From positions 1-6,725 of the forward strand of contig JAGLFE010000415.1 of the NCBI GenBank assembly GCA_023144675.1: 6,725 nucleotides of DNA, read 5' to 3'. The DNA is from Thiomargarita sp. GTDB taxonomy: Bacteria; Pseudomonadota; Gammaproteobacteria; Beggiatoales; Beggiatoaceae. A model generated the notes under the pieces. It had not been told where the DNA came from and made no database searches. It saw nothing but the letters and a program-made list of their open reading frames with translations. This document shows positions 1-6,272 of this stretch, piece after piece. The translations under genes were made by a program, and so were the position numbers. The number at the start of each line of letters is the position of its first letter. Within the stretch, counting starts at the first letter, position 1.

Positions 1-980
1 AACATTTGGATATGCCACATCCACTGGGTTGTCAGCTCTACTAGATGGAAGCATAAGCCATGATACATTCACAAGGTTCTTATCAAAGGAAGAATATACC
101 TCAAAAGAACTATGGAAACAAGTAAAACCAACGATACGTGAAGTTGAATCATCAGATGGTGTAATAATATTTGATGATACTATTCAAGAAAAAGCTTATA
201 TGGCTGAAAATGAACTAGTCTGTTGGCATTATGATCACACTAAAGGACGTAATGTAAAAGGTATTAACCTATTGAATTGTCTATATAATGTTGATGATAT
301 ATCAATTCCAGTAAGTTTTGAATTGATTCATAAACCAATAAAATTTATAGATCCAAAAACGAATAAGGAAAAACGATGTAGTGAGGTAACAAAGAATGAG
401 TTAATGCGAGAAATGTTAGATACTTGTGTACAAAATCAGATTAATTTTAGCTGGGTATTATTCGATAGTTGGTTTAGCTCAGTAGAAAACCTTGAACGTA
501 TAAAAATTGAACATGATAAAGACTTTATAGGTGCGTTGAAAAGCAATCGTTTAGTAGCTTTGAGTATGGAAGATAAGTTAGAAGGTCGTTTCATTCGTGT
601 AGAACAAATCCAATGGTCAGAACAGGAAGCTGTAACAGGTTGGTTGAAAGGGATGGACTTTCCAGTTCGTCTCGCCCGCCAAGTCTTTACAAACAAAGAT
701 AATAGTACTGTATCTAACTTGTAGTAATTTAGACTCACACTGGAAAGATATTACCACAATCTACCAAAAACGGTGGAAAGTTAAAGTTTTTCATAAATCT
801 CTTAAATCTAATGCTGCTTTAGCTAAATCTTCTGCTCGAAGAATAGTTTCACAATCAAACCATATTTTCTCTTCCATTATAGCTGTTTTCAAGATGGAAC
901 GTTTGAAAATATCTAGTAATCTTAACTCTTTATTCGCATTTAGAAAAACAAACAAGAAATTCTTCAAATTAGGTAGTTGA
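1..980 (+). mobile_element. Decayed IS701/IS4-like insertion sequence, right-hand part
   Basis: The first 980 bases are occupied by the remains of a DDE transposase gene, so this is the right part of an insertion sequence whose left end lies outside the window. No terminal inverted repeat or target-site duplication can be assigned, because the partner end is missing. The right boundary must fall very near 980, since the neighbouring minus-strand gene stops at 988. The element cannot move on its own: its only transposase is frameshifted and lacks a catalytic residue. The family call rests on remembered motifs, and IS4-type relatives share the same signature. Confidence 0.75.
2..980 (+). pseudogene. 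IS701/IS4-like DDE transposase, partial and frameshifted
   Basis: The reading frame is open from the first bases of the window (TFGYATSTGLSALLDGSISH), so the real start is upstream; the TTG at 29 is internal. Visible motifs are FDDTIQEK with the first catalytic Asp (codon 173-175), the conserved NVKGINLLNCLY, and VLFDSWFSS with the second Asp (464-466). Frame 2 ends at TAG 722-724 after VFTNKDNSTVSNL. The family sequence resumes in the next frame from 711 (YLTCSNLDSHWKDITTIYQ) and runs to TGA 978-980. The expected family text is roughly NSTGILYL, so a few residues are lost at the junction. In the Y-(2)-R-(3)-E-(6)-K signature (762-806) the Glu is a Lys (AAA 783-785). The C-terminal tail looks shorter than usual. 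Minus-strand ORFs at 436-738 and 791-991 are antisense shadows of this gene. Confidence 0.88.
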
Positions 981-987
981 TTTAATA

Positions 988-2679
988 TCAAGTTTTACTA
1001 GCGAATAAATAACGCCGAATTATACCAAGTTGTCGAATTAATTTAGACATTTCAAGTTGTAATGGCATACTTTGCAATAATTGCAATCCTCTAAAATTGC
1101 CGTTAAGTAACTGATAAATTTTTAATTGTTGCAAAAATGGATAATTAAGTCCTAAATAGCGCATATAATGAGTAAAATCATTAAAATTAGGCAACTGAAT
1201 GCGGTATTTATAACAACTTTCTATATTGATAAATGGAGAACGGGCGGTAATTAATAAACGTAAATTACTTGGTTGCCAAGTTTGCAATTGGATAAATAAA
1301 TTTTGGATTGTTTTATCTGCTGGCGCATATTGTAAATCATCTAGCCAAATAAGCCATTCATCCTGTGCAAAATGAGATTTCAATATAGTTTCTAGTTTAA
1401 TATTTTTGGTTAATTTCAACTTTTGTAGCAAAAAATCTGAAAAATTACTCTGTTTATTAGCCTGATAAAAAAATAAACGATACTTCTGTTGCATCAAGGT
1501 AATGGCAAGTTGTTTGGCTAAAGCAGTTTTGCCTGAACCAACTAAACCATAAATAACTAAAGCCGAGTTTGTAGTTAATATTCGACTTAAATTACGCAAT
1601 TCCTGCCTTCTTCCAATAAATAAGTCTGATTTACTCAATTGATGCCCGATAATATTAGGTGGCGAAGTAATATTTTGGGGATTATTAAATAATATTTGAG
1701 TTGGATTATGGCTATAAAATATGGGTAAACACCATTGTAATTGCTCAATCTTATGACTTTCTGCCGTTTCTAACCAAATTTCATTATTAGCCAGTAAACT
1801 AATTATTGCGCAACGAGCCTGTTGAACAGCCACATCTATCGGTTTTCGTTCAGCCAAAGCCAGACAAAATGTTTGTACAAAAATAATACTAGCTTTATCT
1901 ATTAAAGATTCCCTAATTCCAATAACATTTGGTATGCCTATTTGGATTAAAGGCTTAATTAAATTGCTGGTGGTTAAAATTTGTCCAGATTGACAAGCGG
2001 CGATTATAATACATTGAACTTTTGATTTTTGGAATGCTGTTGATAATGTTTGCGCTGATATAAGGGCTTCATTTTGTTCCTCATCTTCAAATACAAAAAA
2101 AGCAATATCTACTGATTCATATTTTTTTAAAATACTATGCCCGCTTAATATCACTACATCCCAAGTTTCAGCAACCAATATCTTATTAAATTGTTCAAAA
2201 CTACCTTCATGGGGAGCATAAAAATGAATAATATTTTTTTCAATAAAAGTTTGCAAAGATTTATAAATAACTTGCTGTTCTATTTCAATATCTAAGCGGG
2301 TTTGCACCGAAGTCATATTTTTAGGTTGCGCTGTCCATAATAAAATTTTCAGGGGCGCAGTTGGAATAATGGAAATAGGTTGAATATTACATATTCGGCG
2401 TGATAAGGTATAATTTGGATGTTTCGCTAAAAATCCTTGTTGAGGATGATATAAGCATTCCCAAGGAATAGCGGATAATAATGGATGACAACAGTCAATA
2501 ATTAAAGCTTGGGGAATTAAATCCGTTTTAACCTCAAGACATCGCCATAATATCGAACCAATTTCTTTCAAATCATAATAATTAACGGTTTTACTATGAT
2601 ATTTTTGACTTAATTGTTGCGCTAAAAATGGTAAATATGGATAATTAGCCAATTGTCTGATTGAAGGTTTAATAATCAA
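988..2679 (-). CDS. CHAT caspase-like protease fused to STAND-type P-loop NTPase
   Basis: This 563-residue protein joins two recognisable modules. Residues about 1-330 form a CHAT (caspase HetF-associated) domain: IPWECLYHP near 71-79, a VVILSGHS strand with candidate catalytic His181, IIIAACQSG with candidate Cys229, and the GIPNVIGIRESLIDKA and LALAERKPIDVAVQQAR segments typical of the family. Residues about 350-540 form a NACHT/NB-ARC-like NTPase: FIGRRQEL, Walker A GLVGSGKT (378-385), Walker B WLIWLDD (Asp447, Asp448), sensor-like LLITAR (475-480), and NGNFRGLQLL in the place of the usual GxP region. Such proteins are normally soluble, with the NTPase gating the protease. Nothing follows the NTPase, although CHAT-STAND proteins often carry TPR or other sensor repeats. 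The start is TTG at 2679, with no clear ribosome site and an in-frame stop eight codons upstream; no ATG occurs before residue 122. It is transcribed alone, divergently from the lipoprotein genes and convergently with the transposase remnant. Confidence 0.88.
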   Translation of the reverse strand: MIIKPSIRQLANYPYLPFLAQQLSQKYHSKTVNYYDLKEIGSILWRCLEVKTDLIPQALIIDCCHPLLSAIPWECLYHPQQGFLAKHPNYTLSRRICNIQPISIIPTAPLKILLWTAQPKNMTSVQTRLDIEIEQQVIYKSLQTFIEKNIIHFYAPHEGSFEQFNKILVAETWDVVILSGHSILKKYESVDIAFFVFEDEEQNEALISAQTLSTAFQKSKVQCIIIAACQSGQILTTSNLIKPLIQIGIPNVIGIRESLIDKASIIFVQTFCLALAERKPIDVAVQQARCAIISLLANNEIWLETAESHKIEQLQWCLPIFYSHNPTQILFNNPQNITSPPNIIGHQLSKSDLFIGRRQELRNLSRILTTNSALVIYGLVGSGKTALAKQLAITLMQQKYRLFFYQANKQSNFSDFLLQKLKLTKNIKLETILKSHFAQDEWLIWLDDLQYAPADKTIQNLFIQLQTWQPSNLRLLITARSPFINIESCYKYRIQLPNFNDFTHYMRYLGLNYPFLQQLKIYQLLNGNFRGLQLLQSMPLQLEMSKLIRQLGIIRRYLFASKT

Positions 2680-2878
2680 TGTTGAAATTATGTCAATTTT
2701 AGATTATCAAGATTTAATTTATAATCAAATTATTAATTGAAAACTTGATATTGAAATTTTTTAAATAATAATCACAAGAATAAAGCGTAAATAAGGTAAT
2801 TTGGGAGCTAAAGATTGATAATAAATATATGTTTTTATTTTTTTTATTAAGTTTTCTTTTTATTATCTTATGCTTATT

Positions 2879-2884
2879 TATAAT
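2879..2884 (+). promoter_or_regulatory. Possible -10 box for the lipoprotein operon
   Basis: A perfect TATAAT sits 51 bases before the first lipoprotein ATG, in the divergent region between that gene and the CHAT gene. No convincing -35 hexamer is present at 16-18 bases upstream, where the sequence is a run of pyrimidines. In DNA this AT-rich a TATAAT can arise by chance, so the call depends mainly on position. The rest of 2680-2878 contains AT-rich imperfect palindromes but no site I can name; the CHAT promoter must also lie there. Confidence 0.3.
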
Positions 2885-2924
2885 GCAATTTTATTTTTTA
2901 ATTTTTTGAAATATCTAATATTTT

Positions 2925-2929
2925 GAGGA
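2925..2929 (+). promoter_or_regulatory. Shine-Dalgarno site of first lipoprotein gene
   Basis: GAGGA lies six bases before ATG 2936 and is the best ribosome binding site in the window. It fixes the start of the first lipoprotein and marks the head of the three-gene transcript, since the next two genes have no comparable site of their own. Confidence 0.75.
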
Positions 2930-2935
2930 CTTTAT

Positions 2936-3457
2936 ATGAAAAAAATTTTAGTTACAATAATCAGTATATTGCTACTAGCAGGTTGTAGTGGATATAAATC
3001 TTTGCCAACCGCAGTTTCTTATCCAGATACATCCCAAAGAAAGATGCAAGCCGCACATCATTGGGATGTTTTGGCTAAAGATTTAGCTCAACGAATTAAA
3101 AAGACGCTGTATATTAGTTTTCCAGATATGACAGTAAAACCGCCCTTATTTTTAAAAAGGGTATATGTCAAAAACCCCTCTCCTTTTGACCAAACATTTT
3201 TTAATTTGTTAAATAGCCGTCTTATCCAAAATGGATTAGTAGTTATTAATAATAATTTAGGCTATGATAATTATTTGCTAATCGAATACAATATGCAAGT
3301 TATTCATCGCGAAAGTAATGCCGAAATTATTATTACAACCGCCATTACTATGGGACAACAATACCTGTTTGGTGATTCCAGGATTTATTATATAAATAAT
3401 GGTGATTCAGATCATTATGAAAATAACACAAAAACTTATCAATTGGTAAATAATTAA
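2936..3457 (+). CDS. Conserved hypothetical lipoprotein, first gene of lipoprotein operon
   Basis: The product has 173 residues and starts with a lipoprotein signal peptide: MKK, a hydrophobic stretch, and lipobox LLAGC with the lipidated Cys at 17. The next residue is Ser rather than Asp, which by the usual Lol sorting rule predicts the outer membrane. A conserved-looking segment KMQAAHHWDVLAKDLAQRI (36-54) is followed by a mixed alpha/beta region containing SPFDQTFFNLLNSRLIQNG (82-100) and several beta-rich stretches. From memory, a lipoprotein with this HHWDVLA segment commonly precedes a FlgO-domain gene in gammaproteobacteria, as it does here, but its function is unknown to me. The start is ATG with a strong GAGGA site. 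The stop TAA directly abuts the next gene's ATG, which implies translational coupling. The C-terminus is rich in Asn and Tyr and has no evident motif. Confidence 0.85.
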   Translation: MKKILVTIISILLLAGCSGYKSLPTAVSYPDTSQRKMQAAHHWDVLAKDLAQRIKKTLYISFPDMTVKPPLFLKRVYVKNPSPFDQTFFNLLNSRLIQNGLVVINNNLGYDNYLLIEYNMQVIHRESNAEIIITTAITMGQQYLFGDSRIYYINNGDSDHYENNTKTYQLVNN

Positions 3458-4021
3458 ATGATAAAATCTAAAAGACCTTTATTTTACTTAATATTTTTTT
3501 TGATATTCGCTTTGGCTGGATGTAGTTATATCACCAAAGACAGAGATTTAGTAAGTTCAAGTTATCGTGCTGCTGATAAATTATTAAGCGGGGTTAAAGA
3601 TTTTTATAGTTTTTTACACCCAAGAAGAAATGGTGTTTATTCTGCTAAACCTATTTTGGTGGCTAGTTTTGTAAATATTAATAATTTGCAGCAATCATCT
3701 ACTTTTGGGCTTATAGTAGCAGAACAAATTGGTTCACGCTTTGCTCAACGAGGTTATAAAATCATTGAACTTAAATTACGTACTGATAGTATTTTTGTGC
3801 AACAGCAAACTGGTGAATTATTATTATCACGAGAATTACAAGCAATTAGTTTACAACATGACGCTTATGCTGTTATTGTGGGAACTTATGCCGCCGGCAA
3901 AGAAATCGTGTATGTAACTGCCAAATTAGTACGTACTAAAGATAATGTTATTCTAAATTCCTACGATTACAGTTTACCTTTAGGTCCAAATACTAAACAA
4001 ATGTTACGTAAAAGACGATGA
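3458..4021 (+). CDS. FlgO-domain outer-membrane lipoprotein
   Basis: This 187-residue protein has a signal peptide with positively charged start (MIKSKR), a long hydrophobic core and lipobox ALAGC, with the lipidated Cys at 22 and Ser following, which suggests the outer membrane. Residues about 34-176 match my recollection of the FlgO domain: SSYRAADKLL, KPILVASFVNINNLQQSSTFG, VAEQIGSRFAQRGYKIIELK, GELLLSRELQAI, HDAYAVIVGTYA and the final NSYDYSLPLGPN. FlgO is an outer-membrane protein of the Vibrio flagellar system, but the domain also occurs in proteins with no flagellar link, and no flagellar gene is visible here. The ATG directly follows the preceding stop with no own ribosome site, so expression probably depends on the upstream gene. 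The stop overlaps the next start. An internal plus-strand ORF at 3729-3917 is a shadow. Confidence 0.88.
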   Translation: MIKSKRPLFYLIFFLIFALAGCSYITKDRDLVSSSYRAADKLLSGVKDFYSFLHPRRNGVYSAKPILVASFVNINNLQQSSTFGLIVAEQIGSRFAQRGYKIIELKLRTDSIFVQQQTGELLLSRELQAISLQHDAYAVIVGTYAAGKEIVYVTAKLVRTKDNVILNSYDYSLPLGPNTKQMLRKRR

Positions 4022-4566
4022 GTAAATATCAGATTGGTTTTTTATTTCTATTCTCACTTTTGTTAATTGCTTGTGGTGGCGATGATGAAAAAGTAGCTAC
4101 ATCTGCTACCGATTCCAATTCTGAAGAAGATTTGCATTATGTCCAATGGGAAGATAATGCTAATGGTGAATGGGTAGTTGATGCCACTGGCGATAAACTT
4201 AGATTTGAAGCAGATACTGGTTATATGAATTTTGGCAATACAGTTTATGACAATGTATTTGTTGATGATGATGCTAATTTTATTATTGATGATGTTATCG
4301 AAGGGGCAATTGAATACGTATTGGCTGAAAATGAGGAAATAATTGTAGCAATTGTCGCTTTAGATGGTACTTATTTAGATATTATTGGTGCAGAAAGCGA
4401 TTTATTTGTAGATAATACCGATATTGAAAGTATTCCAGCCACTTTATCTGCTGCTTTTAATTCCCAAAATCAAACACCACGCATATTATCACCAAAATTA
4501 TCTGCTCCAAATGCGTTAGTAGAAAATAATCAACAAACTAAAATCGGCTTTTTACAACATAAATAG
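4018..4566 (+). CDS. Highly acidic hypothetical lipoprotein
   Basis: I do not recognise this 182-residue protein. It opens with a lipoprotein signal peptide ending in LLIAC, with the lipidated Cys at 19 and Gly at +2, so outer-membrane anchoring is predicted. The mature part is strikingly acidic, about 33 Asp/Glu against 7 Lys/Arg by my count, with clusters such as GGDDE (20-24), SEED (35-38), VDDD (82-85) and IDD (90-92). Residues about 40-135 look like a small beta-rich domain; the last 40 residues are Pro/Ser/Asn/Gln-rich and probably unstructured. The mature chain has no Cys beyond the lipidated one. Its ATG overlaps the stop of the FlgO-domain gene by four bases (ATGA), making it the third member of the operon. 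The acidity could suit metal or polycation binding at the cell surface, but no known calcium-binding motif is evident. Confidence 0.82.
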   Translation: MSKYQIGFLFLFSLLLIACGGDDEKVATSATDSNSEEDLHYVQWEDNANGEWVVDATGDKLRFEADTGYMNFGNTVYDNVFVDDDANFIIDDVIEGAIEYVLAENEEIIVAIVALDGTYLDIIGAESDLFVDNTDIESIPATLSAAFNSQNQTPRILSPKLSAPNALVENNQQTKIGFLQHK

Positions 4567-4577
4567 TTAAAAATTGC

Positions 4578-4598
4578 AAGCTGGGAATTTCCTAGTTT
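4578..4598 (+). terminator. Weak hairpin after the lipoprotein operon
   Basis: Twelve bases after the stop of the last lipoprotein gene the RNA can fold into a 9-bp stem with a 3-base loop (AAGCTGGGA / TTCCTAGTTT), two pairs being G-U. What follows is GGAAAAATA rather than a T tract, so it is not a good intrinsic terminator on the plus strand. It could instead protect the 3' end of the mRNA, or have no function. Confidence 0.3.
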
Positions 4599-4709
4599 GG
4601 AAAAATATTCTAAAAATAGGGTAATTTATAGCGAATATTTATAAAGTTACGCAAATAAAAAAATGAAATTCAAATTTCTGTATTTAATAATTGCCTAAAG
4701 TTTTAAAAC

Positions 4710-4742
4710 AGACCTAACAGGTTTCCAAAACTTGTCAGGTCT
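4710..4742. repeat. 33-base palindromic repeat, possible bidirectional terminator
   Basis: The arms AGACCTAACAGGTT (4710-4723) and AACTTGTCAGGTCT (4729-4742) pair over 14 positions with one A-C mismatch and one G-U pair, around the loop TCCAA. A-rich sequence lies before it and an AT tract (TAATTTAAATTTT) after it, so it could stop transcription in either direction. The GC-rich arms contrast with the surrounding DNA. The AGACCT...AGGTCT core resembles dispersed palindromic repeats I recall from several AT-rich bacterial genomes, which would make it a REP- or MITE-like unit; that link is inference. Only one copy is in the window. Confidence 0.6.
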
Positions 4743-4844
4743 TAATTTAAATTTTATTAAGTTCTTATTCCTACTATTTATTTTCTACTTAATTTTTTTT
4801 AAACATCTTATTTCTTATTTCCCATTATTACTAAATTGGTAACC

Positions 4845-5720
4845 GTGAAAAAAACAACATTAACCAAAGAAATAGTACAAAATGCCATTAATACAATTGT
4901 AAAAGATGGTTTTTATCCTTCAATTGATAGAATTCGTAATATCACAAGTGGTTCAAAACAACGTATTTCCCAAATTAGAAAAGAATTAGATAGCGAAAAA
5001 AATATTCTTAAACCTGATGAAAAAATACCGAAAAAAAATGGTGCTAGTTCCACTCGTAATACTTTTCAACACCAAGAGTTAATGTTACGAATGGAAACTA
5101 GAATGGCAAAAATGGAATTGCTATTCACCAAGCAATTTGCTGATATTGATGCCCGATTATCCATTAAAGAAAGTGTCGAAAAAAATAACATTATAAAAAG
5201 TTTAAATGATCAATTAAAACAATTAGAAATTAAGAATGCGTTGTTGGTTAAACAATGGAATAAAGAAATTGAACAAGTTAAAAAATTAACTCATGCTCTT
5301 AAACAAGCTAAAAATAAAATTACTAATTTAGAAAAAATAAATTTAGCGTCATCGCCGATTAAACAAATTGATATTAATGATTTTGATACTATTCAAATAG
5401 TTTTAACTCAATTTAAAGCTTTTGCAAATGCACAATGGGGTGAAGAGCAAAATACGGAAATAGCTTTACAAAAAGCAGTTAGGCAATATTTAATAGAAAA
5501 ATGGCAAGAAGATGCAGCTTTATTAAATAATGCAGTTTTGGATAGTAAAATAAATGCAAAATATTATATCGTTGTTTCCATATCGCAAACAGATAAACAT
5601 TATATTGTGCATTGTTTAATTCTTGAGATTAATACCGAACAATTAACTAGCCAACGTGAAATCTATTCTGATTCTAAAAAAGCCTATGAAAAAGTGCATC
5701 AATGGTTGAATCAAGAATAG
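4845..5720 (+). CDS. KfrA-like DNA-binding coiled-coil protein
   Basis: The N-terminus (LTKEIVQNAINTIVKDGFYP, then SIDRIRNITSGSKQRISQIRKEL) follows the pattern of the KfrA N-terminal domain, a helix-turn-helix-like DNA-binding domain found in plasmid KfrA proteins and chromosomal relatives. It spans roughly the first 50 residues. A basic linker leads to a long helical coiled coil (about residues 75-170) rich in Lys, Glu, Leu and Asn, consistent with oligomerisation. The last 120 residues look like a separate mixed alpha/beta domain (QAVRQYLIEKWQ-like helix, then YYIVVSIS and HYIVHCLILEI strands) that I do not recognise. KfrA proteins bind DNA, regulate themselves and can aid plasmid stability; a chromosomal role is not established. 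I chose GTG 4845, giving MKKTTLTKE; TTG 4836, adding three residues, is equally open and neither has a clear ribosome site. The gene leads a closely spaced set of three. Confidence 0.78.
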   Translation: MKKTTLTKEIVQNAINTIVKDGFYPSIDRIRNITSGSKQRISQIRKELDSEKNILKPDEKIPKKNGASSTRNTFQHQELMLRMETRMAKMELLFTKQFADIDARLSIKESVEKNNIIKSLNDQLKQLEIKNALLVKQWNKEIEQVKKLTHALKQAKNKITNLEKINLASSPIKQIDINDFDTIQIVLTQFKAFANAQWGEEQNTEIALQKAVRQYLIEKWQEDAALLNNAVLDSKINAKYYIVVSISQTDKHYIVHCLILEINTEQLTSQREIYSDSKKAYEKVHQWLNQE

Positions 5721-5735
5721 TCAAGGTAAATAAAC

Positions 5736-6257
5736 ATGAATTATGGAAAAGATGCTAATAAATATATTCTAGGTGAAACAGAAGGGGAATTTATTTGTAC
5801 CACAGAAGAAGAAAATCAGCAATTTACCGTGGCTATGATTAAGCAAACGGAATTGCATTTAGATATTTTAAGTCATAATTTTGATCCTAATATATATGAT
5901 AATAATGAATGTTATGAAGCGATTGAAGATTTAGCCCTGCGTAGCCGTCATTCGTGTATTCGTATATTGCTACATAATATAAGCTTTATTTCTCAAAGAG
6001 GGCATAGTATTATTCATTTAGGCAAACGTTTGGGTAGTTTAATGCAATTTCGTAGTGTAGCAACTACATATCGACATATTGCAGATACTTTTATGATTGT
6101 AGATGGTATTGGCGTTATTCACCGACCACACACTGATACCATTGCAGCCACCGTAAATTTTAAAAATGCTCCGCTGGCGAGAGATTTACTTGAATTATTT
6201 GATGATATTTGGGAAAATTCAGAGCCTGATCCTAATACACGTTTTATGATTATGTAA
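5736..6257 (+). CDS. DUF7931-like protein, possibly degenerate PLD-like fold
   Basis: This 173-residue soluble protein has no signal peptide or membrane segment. The order of motifs, LHLDILSHNFDPNIYDN (41-57), EAIEDLALRSRHSCIRILLHN (61-81), RGHSIIHLGKRLGS (88-101), a D-G-x-G-V-x-x-R-P stretch (123-131), and ARDLLELFDDIWENSEPDP (148-166), matches my memory of a gammaproteobacterial family now called DUF7931, sometimes encoded beside GNAT acetyltransferases. The pattern of strands, an R-rich helix and the closing FDDIW helix resembles one half of a phospholipase D-like fold, but no HxKxxxxD active site is present, so catalysis is unlikely; ligand or nucleic-acid binding is a guess. ATG 5736 is preceded by AAGG at 5723-5726 (spacing 9). 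The gene starts 15 bases after the KfrA-like gene and ends 15 bases before the ATPase gene, which suggests one transcript. Confidence 0.72.
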   Translation: MNYGKDANKYILGETEGEFICTTEEENQQFTVAMIKQTELHLDILSHNFDPNIYDNNECYEAIEDLALRSRHSCIRILLHNISFISQRGHSIIHLGKRLGSLMQFRSVATTYRHIADTFMIVDGIGVIHRPHTDTIAATVNFKNAPLARDLLELFDDIWENSEPDPNTRFMIM

Positions 6258-6272
6258 TTTAAGGTTTATTTA

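Larger units (their letters stand above)
4567..4835. other. Intergenic spacer with two inverted repeats
   Basis: This AT-rich stretch separates the lipoprotein operon from the KfrA-like gene. I see no open frame worth calling and no RNA gene. It holds a short wobble hairpin (4578-4598) and a longer palindrome (4710-4742). The remainder is runs of A and T in which no promoter with both boxes can be named, although a promoter for the downstream genes is expected between 4743 and 4835. Confidence 0.6.

Noticed and set aside
436..991. Two minus-strand open frames (436-738 and 791-991)
   Set aside because: They lie antisense to clearly recognisable transposase coding sequence and encode nothing family-like; open only by chance.
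2691..2696. TTGACA on the minus strand near the CHAT start, as a -35 box
   Set aside because: It is a perfect hexamer, but the -10 position 16-17 bases on gives only TATTAA/ATTAAA, and transcription would start inside the coding sequence, after the only plausible start codon.
2705..2750. TATCAAG...CTTGATA inverted repeat with inner TAATTT/AAATTA in the divergent region
   Set aside because: Arms are short, far apart and nearly all A/T, so chance pairing is likely; no operator can be claimed without a second copy or a known regulator.
3729..3917. 62-residue plus-strand open frame
   Set aside because: Fully inside the FlgO-domain gene in another frame, with no ribosome site or recognisable product.
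4567..4835. Plasmid origin or iterons next to the KfrA-like gene
   Set aside because: KfrA families occur on plasmids, but there are no direct iteron repeats, no rep gene and no parAB genes in view.
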